From: Mucilaginibacter inviolabilis
Lineage (GTDB): Bacteria > Bacteroidota > Bacteroidia > Sphingobacteriales > Sphingobacteriaceae
Direction of reading: 5' to 3'
Assembly (NCBI RefSeq): GCF_011089895.1
Contig: NZ_JAANAT010000001.1
Span: forward strand, 310,001 to 374,000
DNA length: 64,000 bases
The notes under the pieces: model-generated
Told to the model about the DNA's origin: nothing
What the model saw: the letters and a program-made list of their open reading frames with translations, nothing else
Database searches by the model: none
Program-made: the position numbers and the translations under genes
Shown: one piece after another, positions 47,221 through 55,439 of the stretch
Numbering within the stretch: the first letter of the stretch is position 1
How the letters are laid out: each line of letters begins with the position of its first letter

Positions 47221-48357
47221 ATGACAAATTTAGATTTATACAATATTATCAACGCGTTTAACATTCAGGGAAAGGTTAACGATGCAGGTGTTTATGGTTC
47301 GGGGCATATTAATGATACATATTTATTCAAAAACAATGAACCGGGGTTTCCTGATTATCTTCTTCAAAAAATTAATATCCATGTTTTTAAAGATGTAAAC
47401 GGCCTGATGTCTAACATCGATCAGGTGATCAGCCATCTTAAAAAGAAGGCCATCCTGACAGCTCCGCTTGATCCTGACCTTAACGTATTGACCCTGGTGA
47501 AATGTAAAAATGGTCAGCTATTTCTGGTTGACAATGATGGTGGTCACTGGCGTGTGTTTCATTTTATGAAAAATACTTCAAGTTATGATCAGGTCACCAC
47601 CGAAAATCAAGCTTTACAAGGCGGATTGGCCTTTGGTAGCTTTATGAGTGCACTCTCAGATCTTGACCCGTCGTTATTGATTCAAACGATCCCCAATTTC
47701 CTAAATATAGAAAGCAGACTTAAAGATCTCAACATCGCTATGCACGTTGATGCTGCTAAGCGATTATCATCACTCCGGGATGAGACTGCCTTTTTATTGG
47801 AAAGATCATCGGCTATGATGAACATTTTGCAATTAGGCAAGTCTGGAATGTTACCACTCCGGATAACGCATAATGATACAAAGTTTAATAATGTTCTGTT
47901 GGGAGAAGGAGACCGGTTTCAATGTGTGATCGATCTCGATACGGTAATGCCAGGATATGCTGCTTATGATTTTGGGGACGCGATCCGGACGATCATTAAC
48001 CAGGGTAGCGAAGATGAAAAGGATCTTTCGAAAATACAATTAAATCTGCCTTTATTCGCTGCTTTTACCCGCGGTTTCCTCTTTGCAACATCTTCATTCT
48101 TGCTGGAGTTGGAGATGTTGTCATTGGTTCAGGGCGTTTTACTTTTACCCTATATGCAGGCCGTTAGGTTCCTGACGGACTATCTCAATGGGGATGTTTA
48201 TTATAAAATAAATGCGGAGCAACATAACCTTCAGAGAACCAGGGCCCAGATTCAATTGATAAAGATGCTGGAAAAAAATGTAGAGGAACTAAACAGTATT
48301 GTACTAAAGGAATGGATCAAAATTAAAAATAACCATTCAGCAATTAATATATCCTGA
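47221..48357 (+). CDS. Phosphotransferase of the N-acetylhexosamine 1-kinase (NahK-like) type
   Basis: The protein has 378 residues, cytoplasmic, with no signal peptide. The kinase fold is APH-like: an N-terminal VYGSGHINDTYLF nucleotide-binding loop, the catalytic loop LRITHNDTKFNNVLL with Asp219, and the metal-binding IDLDTVMPGYAAYDFGDAIRT with Asp240. The THNDTKFNNVL form is typical of NahK-like kinases, which phosphorylate GlcNAc or GalNAc at C1 after glycan breakdown. Its place between a glycosidase and a LacI regulator supports a role in processing the released sugar. A homoserine or choline kinase role is less likely from the motif. Confidence 0.75.
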   Translation: MTNLDLYNIINAFNIQGKVNDAGVYGSGHINDTYLFKNNEPGFPDYLLQKINIHVFKDVNGLMSNIDQVISHLKKKAILTAPLDPDLNVLTLVKCKNGQLFLVDNDGGHWRVFHFMKNTSSYDQVTTENQALQGGLAFGSFMSALSDLDPSLLIQTIPNFLNIESRLKDLNIAMHVDAAKRLSSLRDETAFLLERSSAMMNILQLGKSGMLPLRITHNDTKFNNVLLGEGDRFQCVIDLDTVMPGYAAYDFGDAIRTIINQGSEDEKDLSKIQLNLPLFAAFTRGFLFATSSFLLELEMLSLVQGVLLLPYMQAVRFLTDYLNGDVYYKINAEQHNLQRTRAQIQLIKMLEKNVEELNSIVLKEWIKIKNNHSAINIS

Positions 48358-48393
48358 GGAAAAGCAAAGTCTGATTAATATGATGATTTTAGT

Positions 48394-49431
48394 ATGGAAC
48401 GGAAAAAAATTACAACCATCAAAGAGATAGCAAGGGTGCTTAATGTGGCTCCCTCAACGGTATCCAGAGCCCTTAATGGGCATCCGGGCATCAGTCCGGT
48501 AACTACAGATCGCGTGCGCAAAGTTGCTATGGCACAGGATTACTTTCCTAATCAGGCTGCCATATCCTTTCATAAAAAACGGTCATATACATTAGGGCTT
48601 ATCGTTCCTGAATTCTCAGAACCGTTTTTCTGTTCTGCACTTAATGCGATAGAAAACGTTGCATCGGATCATAATTATAATATCATGATTGGGCAATCCC
48701 ACGACGATATGGAAACGGAGACCAGGATCGTAAAGAAGTTTATGGATCGTCGTATCGACGGGCTGATCATTTCCATCGCAAAAAAGGGGAGTGATTATCA
48801 GCAATTATCAGCACTCGAAAAGCTCAATATTCCTGTGGTGTTTTTTGATTGCGTCTCGGATAGGAAAGACGTTCATTTTGTAGCCTCTAATCTGCAAACG
48901 GGTCTTTTAAAAGGTATTCGCGAGCTGGTAGGGGCGGGGCATCACAAGATTGCCCTGATAAACGGGCCAGCCACTCTTTCTGCGAGCCGGCAAAGGCTGG
49001 TTGCCTATGCCAAAGGACTTAAAGAACATGGTATCGAGCTAATGTCCGATTTCATTGTAACTACCGATCTTTCCAGGGAAGGGAATTTGTCGGCCTTAAA
49101 TAAATTGATTGGACTAAGCGATCCACCTACAGCGGTTATCGTTTTTAACGATTATGTTTTTCTGGATTGCTTAGGACTGTTAGAGTCAAAGGGAGTAAAA
49201 GGTCTTTTGAAATTTATCAGCTTTGGGAACCTGCCGGATTGGAGCTTCTTTGAGCATCGGCCATTAGGTTCCATAGAACAATTTCCGGCCGAACAGGGGC
49301 AGATCGCCGCCAATATGCTGATAGAATTGATGAATGAAATGGCTGTTGAAGAACAGGGTCCGGTAAAATCTTTTCAAAGATATATTGATTCAGATATTAT
49401 CTTCTTCGGCGATCGCGCAAAAGCAGATTAA
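48394..49431 (+). CDS. LacI-family transcriptional regulator
   Basis: The protein has 345 residues. The N-terminal HTH and hinge are canonical (TTIKEIARVLNVAPSTVSRALNG, then FPNQAAISFHKKRSYTLGLIVPE), followed by a periplasmic-binding-protein-type sensor domain (PVVFFDCVSD; ALINGPATLSASRQR; PTAVIVFNDYVFLDCL). It starts 36 bp after the kinase gene and ends directly before two palindromic boxes that look like LacI-type operators, upstream of the beta-helix gene. It probably responds to a sugar or sugar phosphate from this locus. Whether it represses or activates cannot be seen. Confidence 0.93.
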   Translation: MERKKITTIKEIARVLNVAPSTVSRALNGHPGISPVTTDRVRKVAMAQDYFPNQAAISFHKKRSYTLGLIVPEFSEPFFCSALNAIENVASDHNYNIMIGQSHDDMETETRIVKKFMDRRIDGLIISIAKKGSDYQQLSALEKLNIPVVFFDCVSDRKDVHFVASNLQTGLLKGIRELVGAGHHKIALINGPATLSASRQRLVAYAKGLKEHGIELMSDFIVTTDLSREGNLSALNKLIGLSDPPTAVIVFNDYVFLDCLGLLESKGVKGLLKFISFGNLPDWSFFEHRPLGSIEQFPAEQGQIAANMLIELMNEMAVEEQGPVKSFQRYIDSDIIFFGDRAKAD

Positions 49432-49465
49432 GCAACCGTTTGCATAAGATAAAACAACCGTTTGC
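49432..49465 (+). promoter_or_regulatory. Two LacI-type operators, 22 bp apart
   Basis: GCAACCGTTTGC at 49432-49443 and ACAACCGTTTGC at 49454-49465 share an identical 11-bp core and are centred on CG, as LacI-family sites are. Each is palindromic except at one symmetric position. The 22-bp offset puts both on the same DNA face. They lie between the LacI gene stop and the beta-helix gene. Confidence 0.7.
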
Positions 49466-49561
49466 GTGGCCTAATTGGGTTATTATCAGTAATGTGCCAT
49501 TTTTCTAATGCTTTGGCTAGTTGTAAATTGGTTCCTGAATTATAAACAAACCATCATAACT

Positions 49562-51124
49562 ATGAAACACTACCTTTTCGCGCTTTTATGCCTATCCGTT
49601 TGCGCCGGATGTTCAAAGCAATCCTCGTTAGAACCTGCATCAAAAACTTCGCTCAAGGCAAATCACCTTTCTGTTTCGGGACTCCCTAATTATTATGTCA
49701 ATGCCGCTACTGGCAATGATACTAATTCGGGGCTTTCTGCTACAAGCGCACTTAAAACTATCCAGGCCGGTCTGAACAAAACCACAGAAGGTGCAGGTGC
49801 AACCATCTATGTAGCGGCCGGAACCTATTATGAACGACTAAGCTGGCCACATTCCGGAGCTTCAGGAGCACCAATTACCCTTACCAGTTACAACGGTGGG
49901 GTTGTAAATGTGGATGGCAGTACGACCAGTTCTTCTTTGATTCCGTTATTAACTGTTTCCAGTAAAAGCTATATCCGGATTGATCATATCAATTTTACAA
50001 ATAATATACAGGCTTATGCCAAGGGTATATATATTGCCGGATCAGGAACTGATGTGCAGGTAACCTATTGTGAAATTACCAATGTTGGCTGGACCGCCTG
50101 GACCACAAATGCGAGTGATCCCACATCTCCTACAGATAATGCTAATCCTTTTATTGTAGTTGGCACAGGTTCAAATTCCTACAACCAGATATATGTTGGT
50201 AGTAACAAGGTTTACAATTGTAGTACAGGATACAGCGAAGGCCTTACACTGGCCGGAAACGTGGAGATTTTTCTGTTAGAAAACAATACTATCCATGATG
50301 TACCCAACATCGGTATGGACATGAACGGTCATTATTCTTGGACCGGTGCGCCAGCGGCGGTTAATTATGTGCGTTCAGGAAACGTAAAACATAACACCGT
50401 TTATAACTGCTTTTCGAAAGTTGCACCTTCCGGTGGAATTTATGTAGATGGCGGGGCTTACATTAATATTGAAGGCAATACCAGTTACGGTAATGGCGTA
50501 GGGATCAGTGTAGGATGTGAAAATAATAATAATACTGCCGATAATATTAATATTCGTGATAATTTTATTTACAACAATGTGCATGCGGGAATGGTTATAG
50601 GAGCAAATCCGTCTAACTCAAAAGTAACCAATTCAACAATCTCCAATAATTCCTTTTTCCAAAACGTGTCTAAATCAGACTATGACGGTGAGATAGATAT
50701 TCAAAACACAGACCATTTAAATATCATTAACAATATTGTTCAGTCAAGAAGCGATGTTGTGGTGGTCGCCCGGCAGGGTTATACATCTACCAATCTGACT
50801 ATGGATTATAATAATTATTATACGGCATCAGGCACTGCAAACACCATAATATTTGACTGGGGTGGAATCAACGGGCAGGGTTATTATTCATTGGCTTCTT
50901 TTCAATCTGCTTTGGGTTTGGATCTGCATTCTACCTATGCATTACCAGGATTCGTCACAGCCAGCCTGCCAACACCTGATCTTCATTTAACACGTTCGGC
51001 AACGGCATGTATCAATAAAGGTTTACCATCCTTTACAGCGGCACCATGTGAGTTAGATATTGACAACCAGGCAAGGGTGCAAAACTCCAGGGTTGATATC
51101 GGGGCTGATGAAACACCATATTAA
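49562..51124 (+). CDS. Right-handed parallel beta-helix lipoprotein (pectate-lyase-like fold)
   Basis: An ATG at 49508 is in frame but the signal peptide starts at 49562 (MKHYLFALLCLSVCAGC, lipobox Cys17), giving 520 residues. YYVNAATGNDTNSGLS...SALKTIQAGL and IYVAAGTYYERL are the standard start of parallel beta-helix polysaccharide lyase-like proteins. Asn-rich coils (NTVYN, NNTIHD, NNSFFQN) continue to about 430. The C-terminus LDIDNQARVQNSRVDIGADE is a choice-of-anchor-Q-type end. It could be a lyase (PL1/PL9-like) or hydrolase, but no catalytic set can be assigned by eye. It is preceded by paired LacI-type operators and followed by a strong terminator. Confidence 0.8.
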   Translation: MKHYLFALLCLSVCAGCSKQSSLEPASKTSLKANHLSVSGLPNYYVNAATGNDTNSGLSATSALKTIQAGLNKTTEGAGATIYVAAGTYYERLSWPHSGASGAPITLTSYNGGVVNVDGSTTSSSLIPLLTVSSKSYIRIDHINFTNNIQAYAKGIYIAGSGTDVQVTYCEITNVGWTAWTTNASDPTSPTDNANPFIVVGTGSNSYNQIYVGSNKVYNCSTGYSEGLTLAGNVEIFLLENNTIHDVPNIGMDMNGHYSWTGAPAAVNYVRSGNVKHNTVYNCFSKVAPSGGIYVDGGAYINIEGNTSYGNGVGISVGCENNNNTADNINIRDNFIYNNVHAGMVIGANPSNSKVTNSTISNNSFFQNVSKSDYDGEIDIQNTDHLNIINNIVQSRSDVVVVARQGYTSTNLTMDYNNYYTASGTANTIIFDWGGINGQGYYSLASFQSALGLDLHSTYALPGFVTASLPTPDLHLTRSATACINKGLPSFTAAPCELDIDNQARVQNSRVDIGADETPY

Positions 51125-51159
51125 ATACGCGATTAAGACTCTTTCTCAACCAATCATAA

Positions 51160-51190
51160 AAAGCCTCGTAAATCAATTTTACGAGGCTTT
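51160..51190 (+). terminator. Rho-independent terminator after beta-helix gene
   Basis: AAAGCCTCGTAAA (51160-51172) pairs perfectly with TTTACGAGGCTTT (51178-51190) around TCAAT, followed by GCGTTTT. The A run on the left would let it work on the minus strand too. Confidence 0.88.
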
Positions 51191-51408
51191 GCGTTTTCAG
51201 AGGAGAGGCGGGGACTCAATCTAACACCCTATACCATTTTTGGCCTTTTGAGAGACTTTGCAAATTTAACCGGCTTTAAAAGCCGTAATCAAGTCTTATT
51301 GATTTAAAGTGTGTTATTACTTTAACCTCAACCTTTACGAACAAATGGTTGGCTTAACTCGATGACATTGGAATCGGGGACCATGTAAGAGGCACTTTTT
51401 TTCCTCGG

Positions 51409-51849
51409 TTAAACTTGTTCTTTATAATTAGGGTCAAATTCCACAATCCATTCAATACCATATTTGTCTCTAAACATTCCGGCGTATGTACCCCAAGGAC
51501 TGTCGCCAATGGGGCCTTCAATATTTCCACCTGCCGATAAGCCATTAAATAGATGCGCTGCTTCATCACGGCTTTCTGCACTCACTGCTATTTTGGACCG
51601 GTTTTCGTTTTCGTTTACTCTTCCCATAAATTCCGGAACATCATTGGCTATTAATACATTGTGTTTTCCTATAGGCAAAGCTATGGTCATTATTTTATTT
51701 GCTTCCTTTTCTTCTACCGGGAATTCATCACTTGATAGATCTTTGAAACGAATGATCTTGGTAAACTCGCCTCCAAAAACTGATTTGTAAAAGGTAAAAG
51801 CTTCTTCGGCATTGCCATTGAAATTGATCCAGGGGTTAATTGTTCTCAT
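51409..51849 (-). CDS. VOC-family (PhnB-like) protein
   Basis: The protein has 146 residues. NPWINFNGNAEEAFTFYKSVFGGEF is the standard opening of PhnB/3-demethylubiquinone-methyltransferase-like VOC proteins, and WGTYAGMFRDKYGIEWIVEF the closing one. The fold is a beta-alpha-beta-beta-beta repeat; the substrate is unknown. It lies 77 bp downstream of the AHSA1 gene on the same strand. ArsR-SRPBCC-VOC groups are common in Bacteroidota, which suggests an operon under ArsR control. Confidence 0.88.
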   Translation of the reverse strand: MRTINPWINFNGNAEEAFTFYKSVFGGEFTKIIRFKDLSSDEFPVEEKEANKIMTIALPIGKHNVLIANDVPEFMGRVNENENRSKIAVSAESRDEAAHLFNGLSAGGNIEGPIGDSPWGTYAGMFRDKYGIEWIVEFDPNYKEQV

Positions 51850-51926
51850 GATTTTTATTATTAGATGATTGATTTTTATAGTTGAACATTGAGCCTTTCC
51901 GCATTCTCGATGTGAATATGTAATAT

Positions 51927-52418
51927 CTATGATAAGGTGGCCAACAGCTCCTCCAGGTTTTTCAAGGTCATGGTGAAACCTATTTTGAAGCCCTCCAATA
52001 ACTTTTCCAATCGTTCAAATGATTCATTATAAATCGTAATGTCGACCCTGGTGATGCCGTTCTGCTCACTGAAATTGTAATCCCACTCAGATCCGGGCAG
52101 CTCGCGGTTTTCGTCCTTATCGGCAAACGCATTGTACATCTTAAAATTGGTTTTCGGGGTAATAGACGTAAATTCCTGCACCGACCAGCGCTCCTGTCCA
52201 TCCGGGCTAATCATAGCGTAAAACCGGCGTCCTCCTACTTTGAAATCCATATACTTGGTTTGAGCGCGCATTGGCGCGGGCGCCCCCCATTGGTCCAATA
52301 ATTCGGCTTTGGTAAAAGCATCCCATACCAGCGACTGACTGGCATTAAACTCCCGGGTGATGTAAACCATTTTCGCTGCCTTGTCTACATTAAAATCAAA
52401 TAATAGATCCTTGTTCAT
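51927..52418 (-). CDS. SRPBCC/AHSA1-family protein
   Basis: The protein has 163 residues. The opening [30 protein letters not shown] and [20 protein letters not shown] are the diagnostic AHSA1/START-like motifs, with a C-terminal helix ([27 protein letters not shown]). The family binds hydrophobic ligands; the function here is unknown. The start codon overlaps the stop of the ArsR gene by one base (TAATG), which implies translational coupling. Confidence 0.9.
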   Translation of the reverse strand: MNKDLLFDFNVDKAAKMVYITREFNASQSLVWDAFTKAELLDQWGAPAPMRAQTKYMDFKVGGRRFYAMISPDGQERWSVQEFTSITPKTNFKMYNAFADKDENRELPGSEWDYNFSEQNGITRVDITIYNESFERLEKLLEGFKIGFTMTLKNLEELLATLS

Positions 52419-52735
52419 TATTTCTGTGTTTTAATAGTTGTTAATAATTGGTCCAGTTGGTTAAATTGAGTTTCCCAGTTTTGCCTGAACTGGGCTAACC
52501 AATTGTCAAATTCCTGCATCTTTTTGGCGTTAAAGTGATAATAAATTTCCCGGCCGCTTTGCTTGGGTCTAACCAGATCGCATTCGTGCAACACCTTAAT
52601 ATGTTTTGATACCGCCTGCCGGGTCATATCAAATTTTTCGGCCATAACATTCGGCGTCAACGCTTGGATGGCCAGTAAAGTCAAAATAGCTCTGCGTGTA
52701 GGGTCGGCAATGGCTTGAAATATGTCCTGTTTCAT
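52418..52735 (-). CDS. ArsR-family winged-helix regulator
   Basis: An open frame extends to 52933, but the conserved ArsR start [18 protein letters not shown] lies at 52735, giving 105 residues. The upstream extension overlaps clear operator palindromes and reads like non-coding sequence. The HTH is [23 protein letters not shown], followed by the wing [12 protein letters not shown]. No metal-binding Cys cluster is present, so it is of the non-metal ArsR type usual beside AHSA1 genes. Two GCAAC-N6-GTTGC palindromes begin 20 bp upstream and probably mediate autoregulation. Confidence 0.9.
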   Translation of the reverse strand: MKQDIFQAIADPTRRAILTLLAIQALTPNVMAEKFDMTRQAVSKHIKVLHECDLVRPKQSGREIYYHFNAKKMQEFDNWLAQFRQNWETQFNQLDQLLTTIKTQK

Positions 52736-52754
52736 GTTGTAATAACTAAAATAA

Positions 52755-52799
52755 GCAACCTTCAGGTTGCAAATATATGTGCAACTTTTGAGTTGCACA
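52755..52799 (-). promoter_or_regulatory. Twin GCAAC-N6-GTTGC operators before ArsR gene
   Basis: Site 1 (52755-52770) has GCAACCT and AGGTTGC around TC. Site 2 (52778-52799) has TGTGCAACT and AGTTGCACA around TTTG. Both share GCAAC-N6-GTTGC, with centres 26 bp apart. They lie 20-64 bp upstream of the ArsR start and are likely its own operator. Confidence 0.75.
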
Positions 52800-52890
52800 A
52801 GCGTATTGCGTTTTTTCGTGATATAATGATGGAAGTTTAGTGGTATTTGGTATTCGTTACTATAACTAACTAGCCCATGTTTTAATAAAC

Positions 52891-53007
52891 ATGAAGAAGG
52901 AACTAGAACATGAAAAACTTCATAATTATCCATTTTTTAATAATTATACTGAATTGATACAGATTATTTATAAACAGCAGAAAATTCAAAAAGAACTAGC
53001 TTGCTAA
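52891..53007 (+). CDS. Possible small ORF (38 residues) ending inside a hairpin
   Basis: From the ATG at 52891 a frame runs to TAA at 53005, encoding a charged peptide that starts MKKELEHEKLHNYPFF and ends KIQKELAC. I do not recognise it. Its stop codon lies in the left arm of a perfect 12-bp hairpin, which could be its terminator. There is no clear Shine-Dalgarno sequence, but these are weak in Bacteroidota. Chance is a real alternative at this length. Confidence 0.25.
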   Translation: MKKELEHEKLHNYPFFNNYTELIQIIYKQQKIQKELAC

Positions 53008-53029
53008 AAATTAATGCTTTAGCAAGCTA
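52997..53029. terminator. Hairpin in the ArsR-DeoR intergenic region
   Basis: TAGCTTGCTAAA and TTTAGCAAGCTA form a perfect 12-bp stem with a 9-nt loop, followed by TTGTATG. No annotated gene ends here, apart from the possible small ORF at 52891-53007. Confidence 0.55.
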
Positions 53030-53385
53030 TTGTATGCCAGGGCGGAAAAAATAGATTATTGAAAATGGTTCTGAGTAATTGAGTTTGTGTTTTAACTAAT
53101 TGATAATGAGGTGTATATTTTTAGTTGAAAAGAGATAAATAGATATGTTTATCTCCATAAGTGGAGCCGGATGATCCTGAAATTTGATGTGTAAATTGTA
53201 TTGCCGGATAGCAAAATGGCTAGTTTAGTGTGTAGATTCGGATATATAGGAAAAGAAAATGAGCTGTCGGAGAGTTGTCCTTGCTAATAGTTTTCCAACA
53301 GGACTCCAAAACGTTAAAAAAATTGAGAGAGGAGGCAATCTAAAGTATAGATTATTCTAAAAAGTATACTAAAGATTCGAATTAT
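53030..53385. other. Intergenic region without recognisable gene
   Basis: This is AT-rich DNA between the hairpin and the 3' end of the DeoR gene. I see no coding frame, clear repeat or terminator in it. Confidence 0.5.
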
Positions 53386-54135
53386 TTAAATCAATGTTAT
53401 TCCTATGTTTCGCAAATGATCCATCTTAGGATTATCTGCCGGAAGGTCGGTTAGCAATCCGCTTATATCGGTTAATTCACAGACTTTGTAATGTTCTGTC
53501 AAATTAATTTTGGCGCTGTTTACGAGGGCAAATGTTTTGATTGCGTTTTTAAGCATTCTTTGTTTAAGCTCGCCGTCTGGCTGAAATACAGCGGTGATAC
53601 CAAAATCTTTATGTAACGCACATGTACCCATAAAATAAACATCCGCAACAAAGTTGTTTACTTCTGAGCAGGCTTGTTCTCCGGTATTTATCTCCGTTTT
53701 TTTGTCATAGAGCCCCCCAAGAATAATTAATTCTATTCCTTTAAACTTCGATATGATTGGTACTAAAGCAAGATTATTGGTTATGAGGCGAAAGCTGGAA
53801 TTTGAGGGCAGGTTCTGAGCGATGGCACAAATTGTGGTCCCTCCATCCATAAATATGGTTTGACCACTTTTGATGAATTGCTGCGCTTTCAGACCGATCA
53901 GGTTCTTTTCTTCAGAAAAATAACCCGTTCTGTCCTGAAAAGTGAGCGGGTTTTTGGACTGGGAAATGGCACCTCCACGTACCTTTAATAATAATCCATT
54001 ATTATGTAAAGCATCTATATCTCTTCTGACCGTATCTTCAGAAACTTTCAATTCCGAGGATAAGGTATCGAATGCAACCTTTCCTTTTGTTTTTAAGGCG
54101 GCAAGAATATGACTAAATCTTTCTTCTTTTAACAT
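53386..54135 (-). CDS. DeoR/GlpR-family sugar-responsive regulator
   Basis: The start is set at 54135 (MLKEERFSHILAAL), giving 249 residues; a longer frame to 54180 would add 15 non-conserved residues overlapping the MFS gene. The N-terminal DeoR HTH is VAFDTLSSELKVSEDTVRRDIDALHNNGLLLKVRGGAI. The sensor domain has the sugar-phosphate-isomerase-like IFMDGGTTICAIAQNLP and DVYFMGTCALH. It lies 41 bp after the MFS transporter gene on the same strand. The 40-bp palindrome before the MFS gene is the best operator candidate. The ligand is probably a phosphorylated sugar. Confidence 0.9.
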   Translation of the reverse strand: MLKEERFSHILAALKTKGKVAFDTLSSELKVSEDTVRRDIDALHNNGLLLKVRGGAISQSKNPLTFQDRTGYFSEEKNLIGLKAQQFIKSGQTIFMDGGTTICAIAQNLPSNSSFRLITNNLALVPIISKFKGIELIILGGLYDKKTEINTGEQACSEVNNFVADVYFMGTCALHKDFGITAVFQPDGELKQRMLKNAIKTFALVNSAKINLTEHYKVCELTDISGLLTDLPADNPKMDHLRNIGITLI

Positions 54136-54176
54136 TTTGGAATAAACAACAAATATAGCATTAGCAATGATTGTAA

Positions 54177-55382
54177 TCAATTATCCGTTGTTCTCCTAAA
54201 CCAATAAGAAACACCGACTGCAAACAGGAGAAATCCAGTAAATCCGAGTGCGACTGGCAGGGAAGTATGATGGGCGATAAATCCCAATGTTGCGGGACCA
54301 GCCAATTGTCCTGAATAACCAAAAGTGGAAATAGCGGCAATTGCTGCAGTAGATGAAACATTTTTAAGCCGTCCTGCTTCGCTAAAAAACACAGGAACGA
54401 TGTTAGCTGCTCCAATGCCTAATAAAATAAACCCAAAAAGGGCGCTAAAAAGCCATGGAGTTAAGACCGCTATAAAAAGCCCGGTCGCTGCCGTTAAACT
54501 TCCGTAAACCACAACTTTTTTGCTGTTCAGCCGGGCTACAATATTGTCGCCCAGTAAACGCATGGTGGCCATCGCAACGGAAAAAGCGGCATAGCCAATA
54601 CCGGCAAAAGCCAGGTTAACACCCCTGTTTTCTTTTAAAAAAACCGCACTCCAGTCCAGCATTGCTCCTTCAGAAAGAAAAACCGCAAAAGCCATCAGTC
54701 CTAAATAGATAACACTACCTTTTAACCATTGCAGCCTGGCCCTGGGTTTATCGTCAGACTTTTTTTCGAAATGAAATTTGTCACTTATTTCTTTTTCACA
54801 CGGTGCTGTTAATAATGAGCGGTACTGTGTACCAACAATGAGTAAAAGCATAGCAGATATAGCAACTGTGGCAACAACCGGAGAAAGGCCTAACTTAATA
54901 AGAAAACCTAATCCAAGAGAGCCTAACAATCCTCCAACGCTGAATAGACCATGCAACGATGACATTATGGGTTTCCCGATGATGTTCTGGACCTGAACGC
55001 CATGGGCATTCATGGCTACGTCAACAGTGCCAATTGCTGAGCCGAATATAAAAAGGATTAAACCCATTGACACTATTGTATCCATCAATAATAATAATGG
55101 CAGGGTAATAGCAACAACTGTAGCGGATATCAAAATAATTATTCTACTCCCATACCTGGATATTAAAACACCTGTGATTGGCATCATAGAGACGGCTCCA
55201 GCCGCTAGCAATAATAACATTAATCCCAAATCACCGTCATTTAACGAAAGCCTGTCCTTTGCAAATGGCACCATGATCGCCCAACTCGAAATACCCAACC
55301 CGCAAATCAGAAAAATCGCCTTTGTTGCTATTGAGGATTTTGTAACAGCCACTTCGGAGGTAGGTTGTATATTTAAAAACAT
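54177..55382 (-). CDS. MFS transporter (YbjJ-like)
   Basis: The protein has 401 residues with about twelve membrane helices. FGSAIGTVDVAMNAHGVQVQ, SLHGLFSVGGLLGSLG and GIGAANIVPVFFSEAGRLKN match the YbjJ/fucose-permease-like branch of MFS. Between helices 6 and 7 a charged loop (EKKSDDKPRARLQW) is visible. It is transcribed with the DeoR gene, so a sugar or sugar-derivative substrate is likely. Its start codon touches the edge of a 40-bp palindrome shared with the divergent cytochrome gene. Confidence 0.88.
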   Translation of the reverse strand: MFLNIQPTSEVAVTKSSIATKAIFLICGLGISSWAIMVPFAKDRLSLNDGDLGLMLLLLAAGAVSMMPITGVLISRYGSRIIILISATVVAITLPLLLLMDTIVSMGLILFIFGSAIGTVDVAMNAHGVQVQNIIGKPIMSSLHGLFSVGGLLGSLGLGFLIKLGLSPVVATVAISAMLLLIVGTQYRSLLTAPCEKEISDKFHFEKKSDDKPRARLQWLKGSVIYLGLMAFAVFLSEGAMLDWSAVFLKENRGVNLAFAGIGYAAFSVAMATMRLLGDNIVARLNSKKVVVYGSLTAATGLFIAVLTPWLFSALFGFILLGIGAANIVPVFFSEAGRLKNVSSTAAIAAISTFGYSGQLAGPATLGFIAHHTSLPVALGFTGFLLFAVGVSYWFRRTTDN

Positions 55383-55420
55383 TTTGCAATTATATGCAAT
55401 ATTGCATATAATTGCAAAAT
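55381..55420. promoter_or_regulatory. 40-bp perfect palindrome between MFS and cytochrome c genes
   Basis: The left half, ATTTTGCAATTATATGCAAT, is the exact reverse complement of the right half. Inside, TGCAAT occurs at 55385 and 55395 and ATTGCA at 55401 and 55411, a 10-bp spacing. It overlaps the first bases of the MFS start codon and ends 19 bp before the cytochrome start. A DeoR-type operator is likely. Confidence 0.75.
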
Positions 55421-55439
55421 AAAATTTAAGTCAACAACC

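Noticed and set aside
52736-52933. N-terminal extension of the ArsR reading frame
   Set aside because: The extra 66 residues have no similarity to ArsR proteins and run through two operator palindromes; the conserved [18 protein letters not shown] start is internal.
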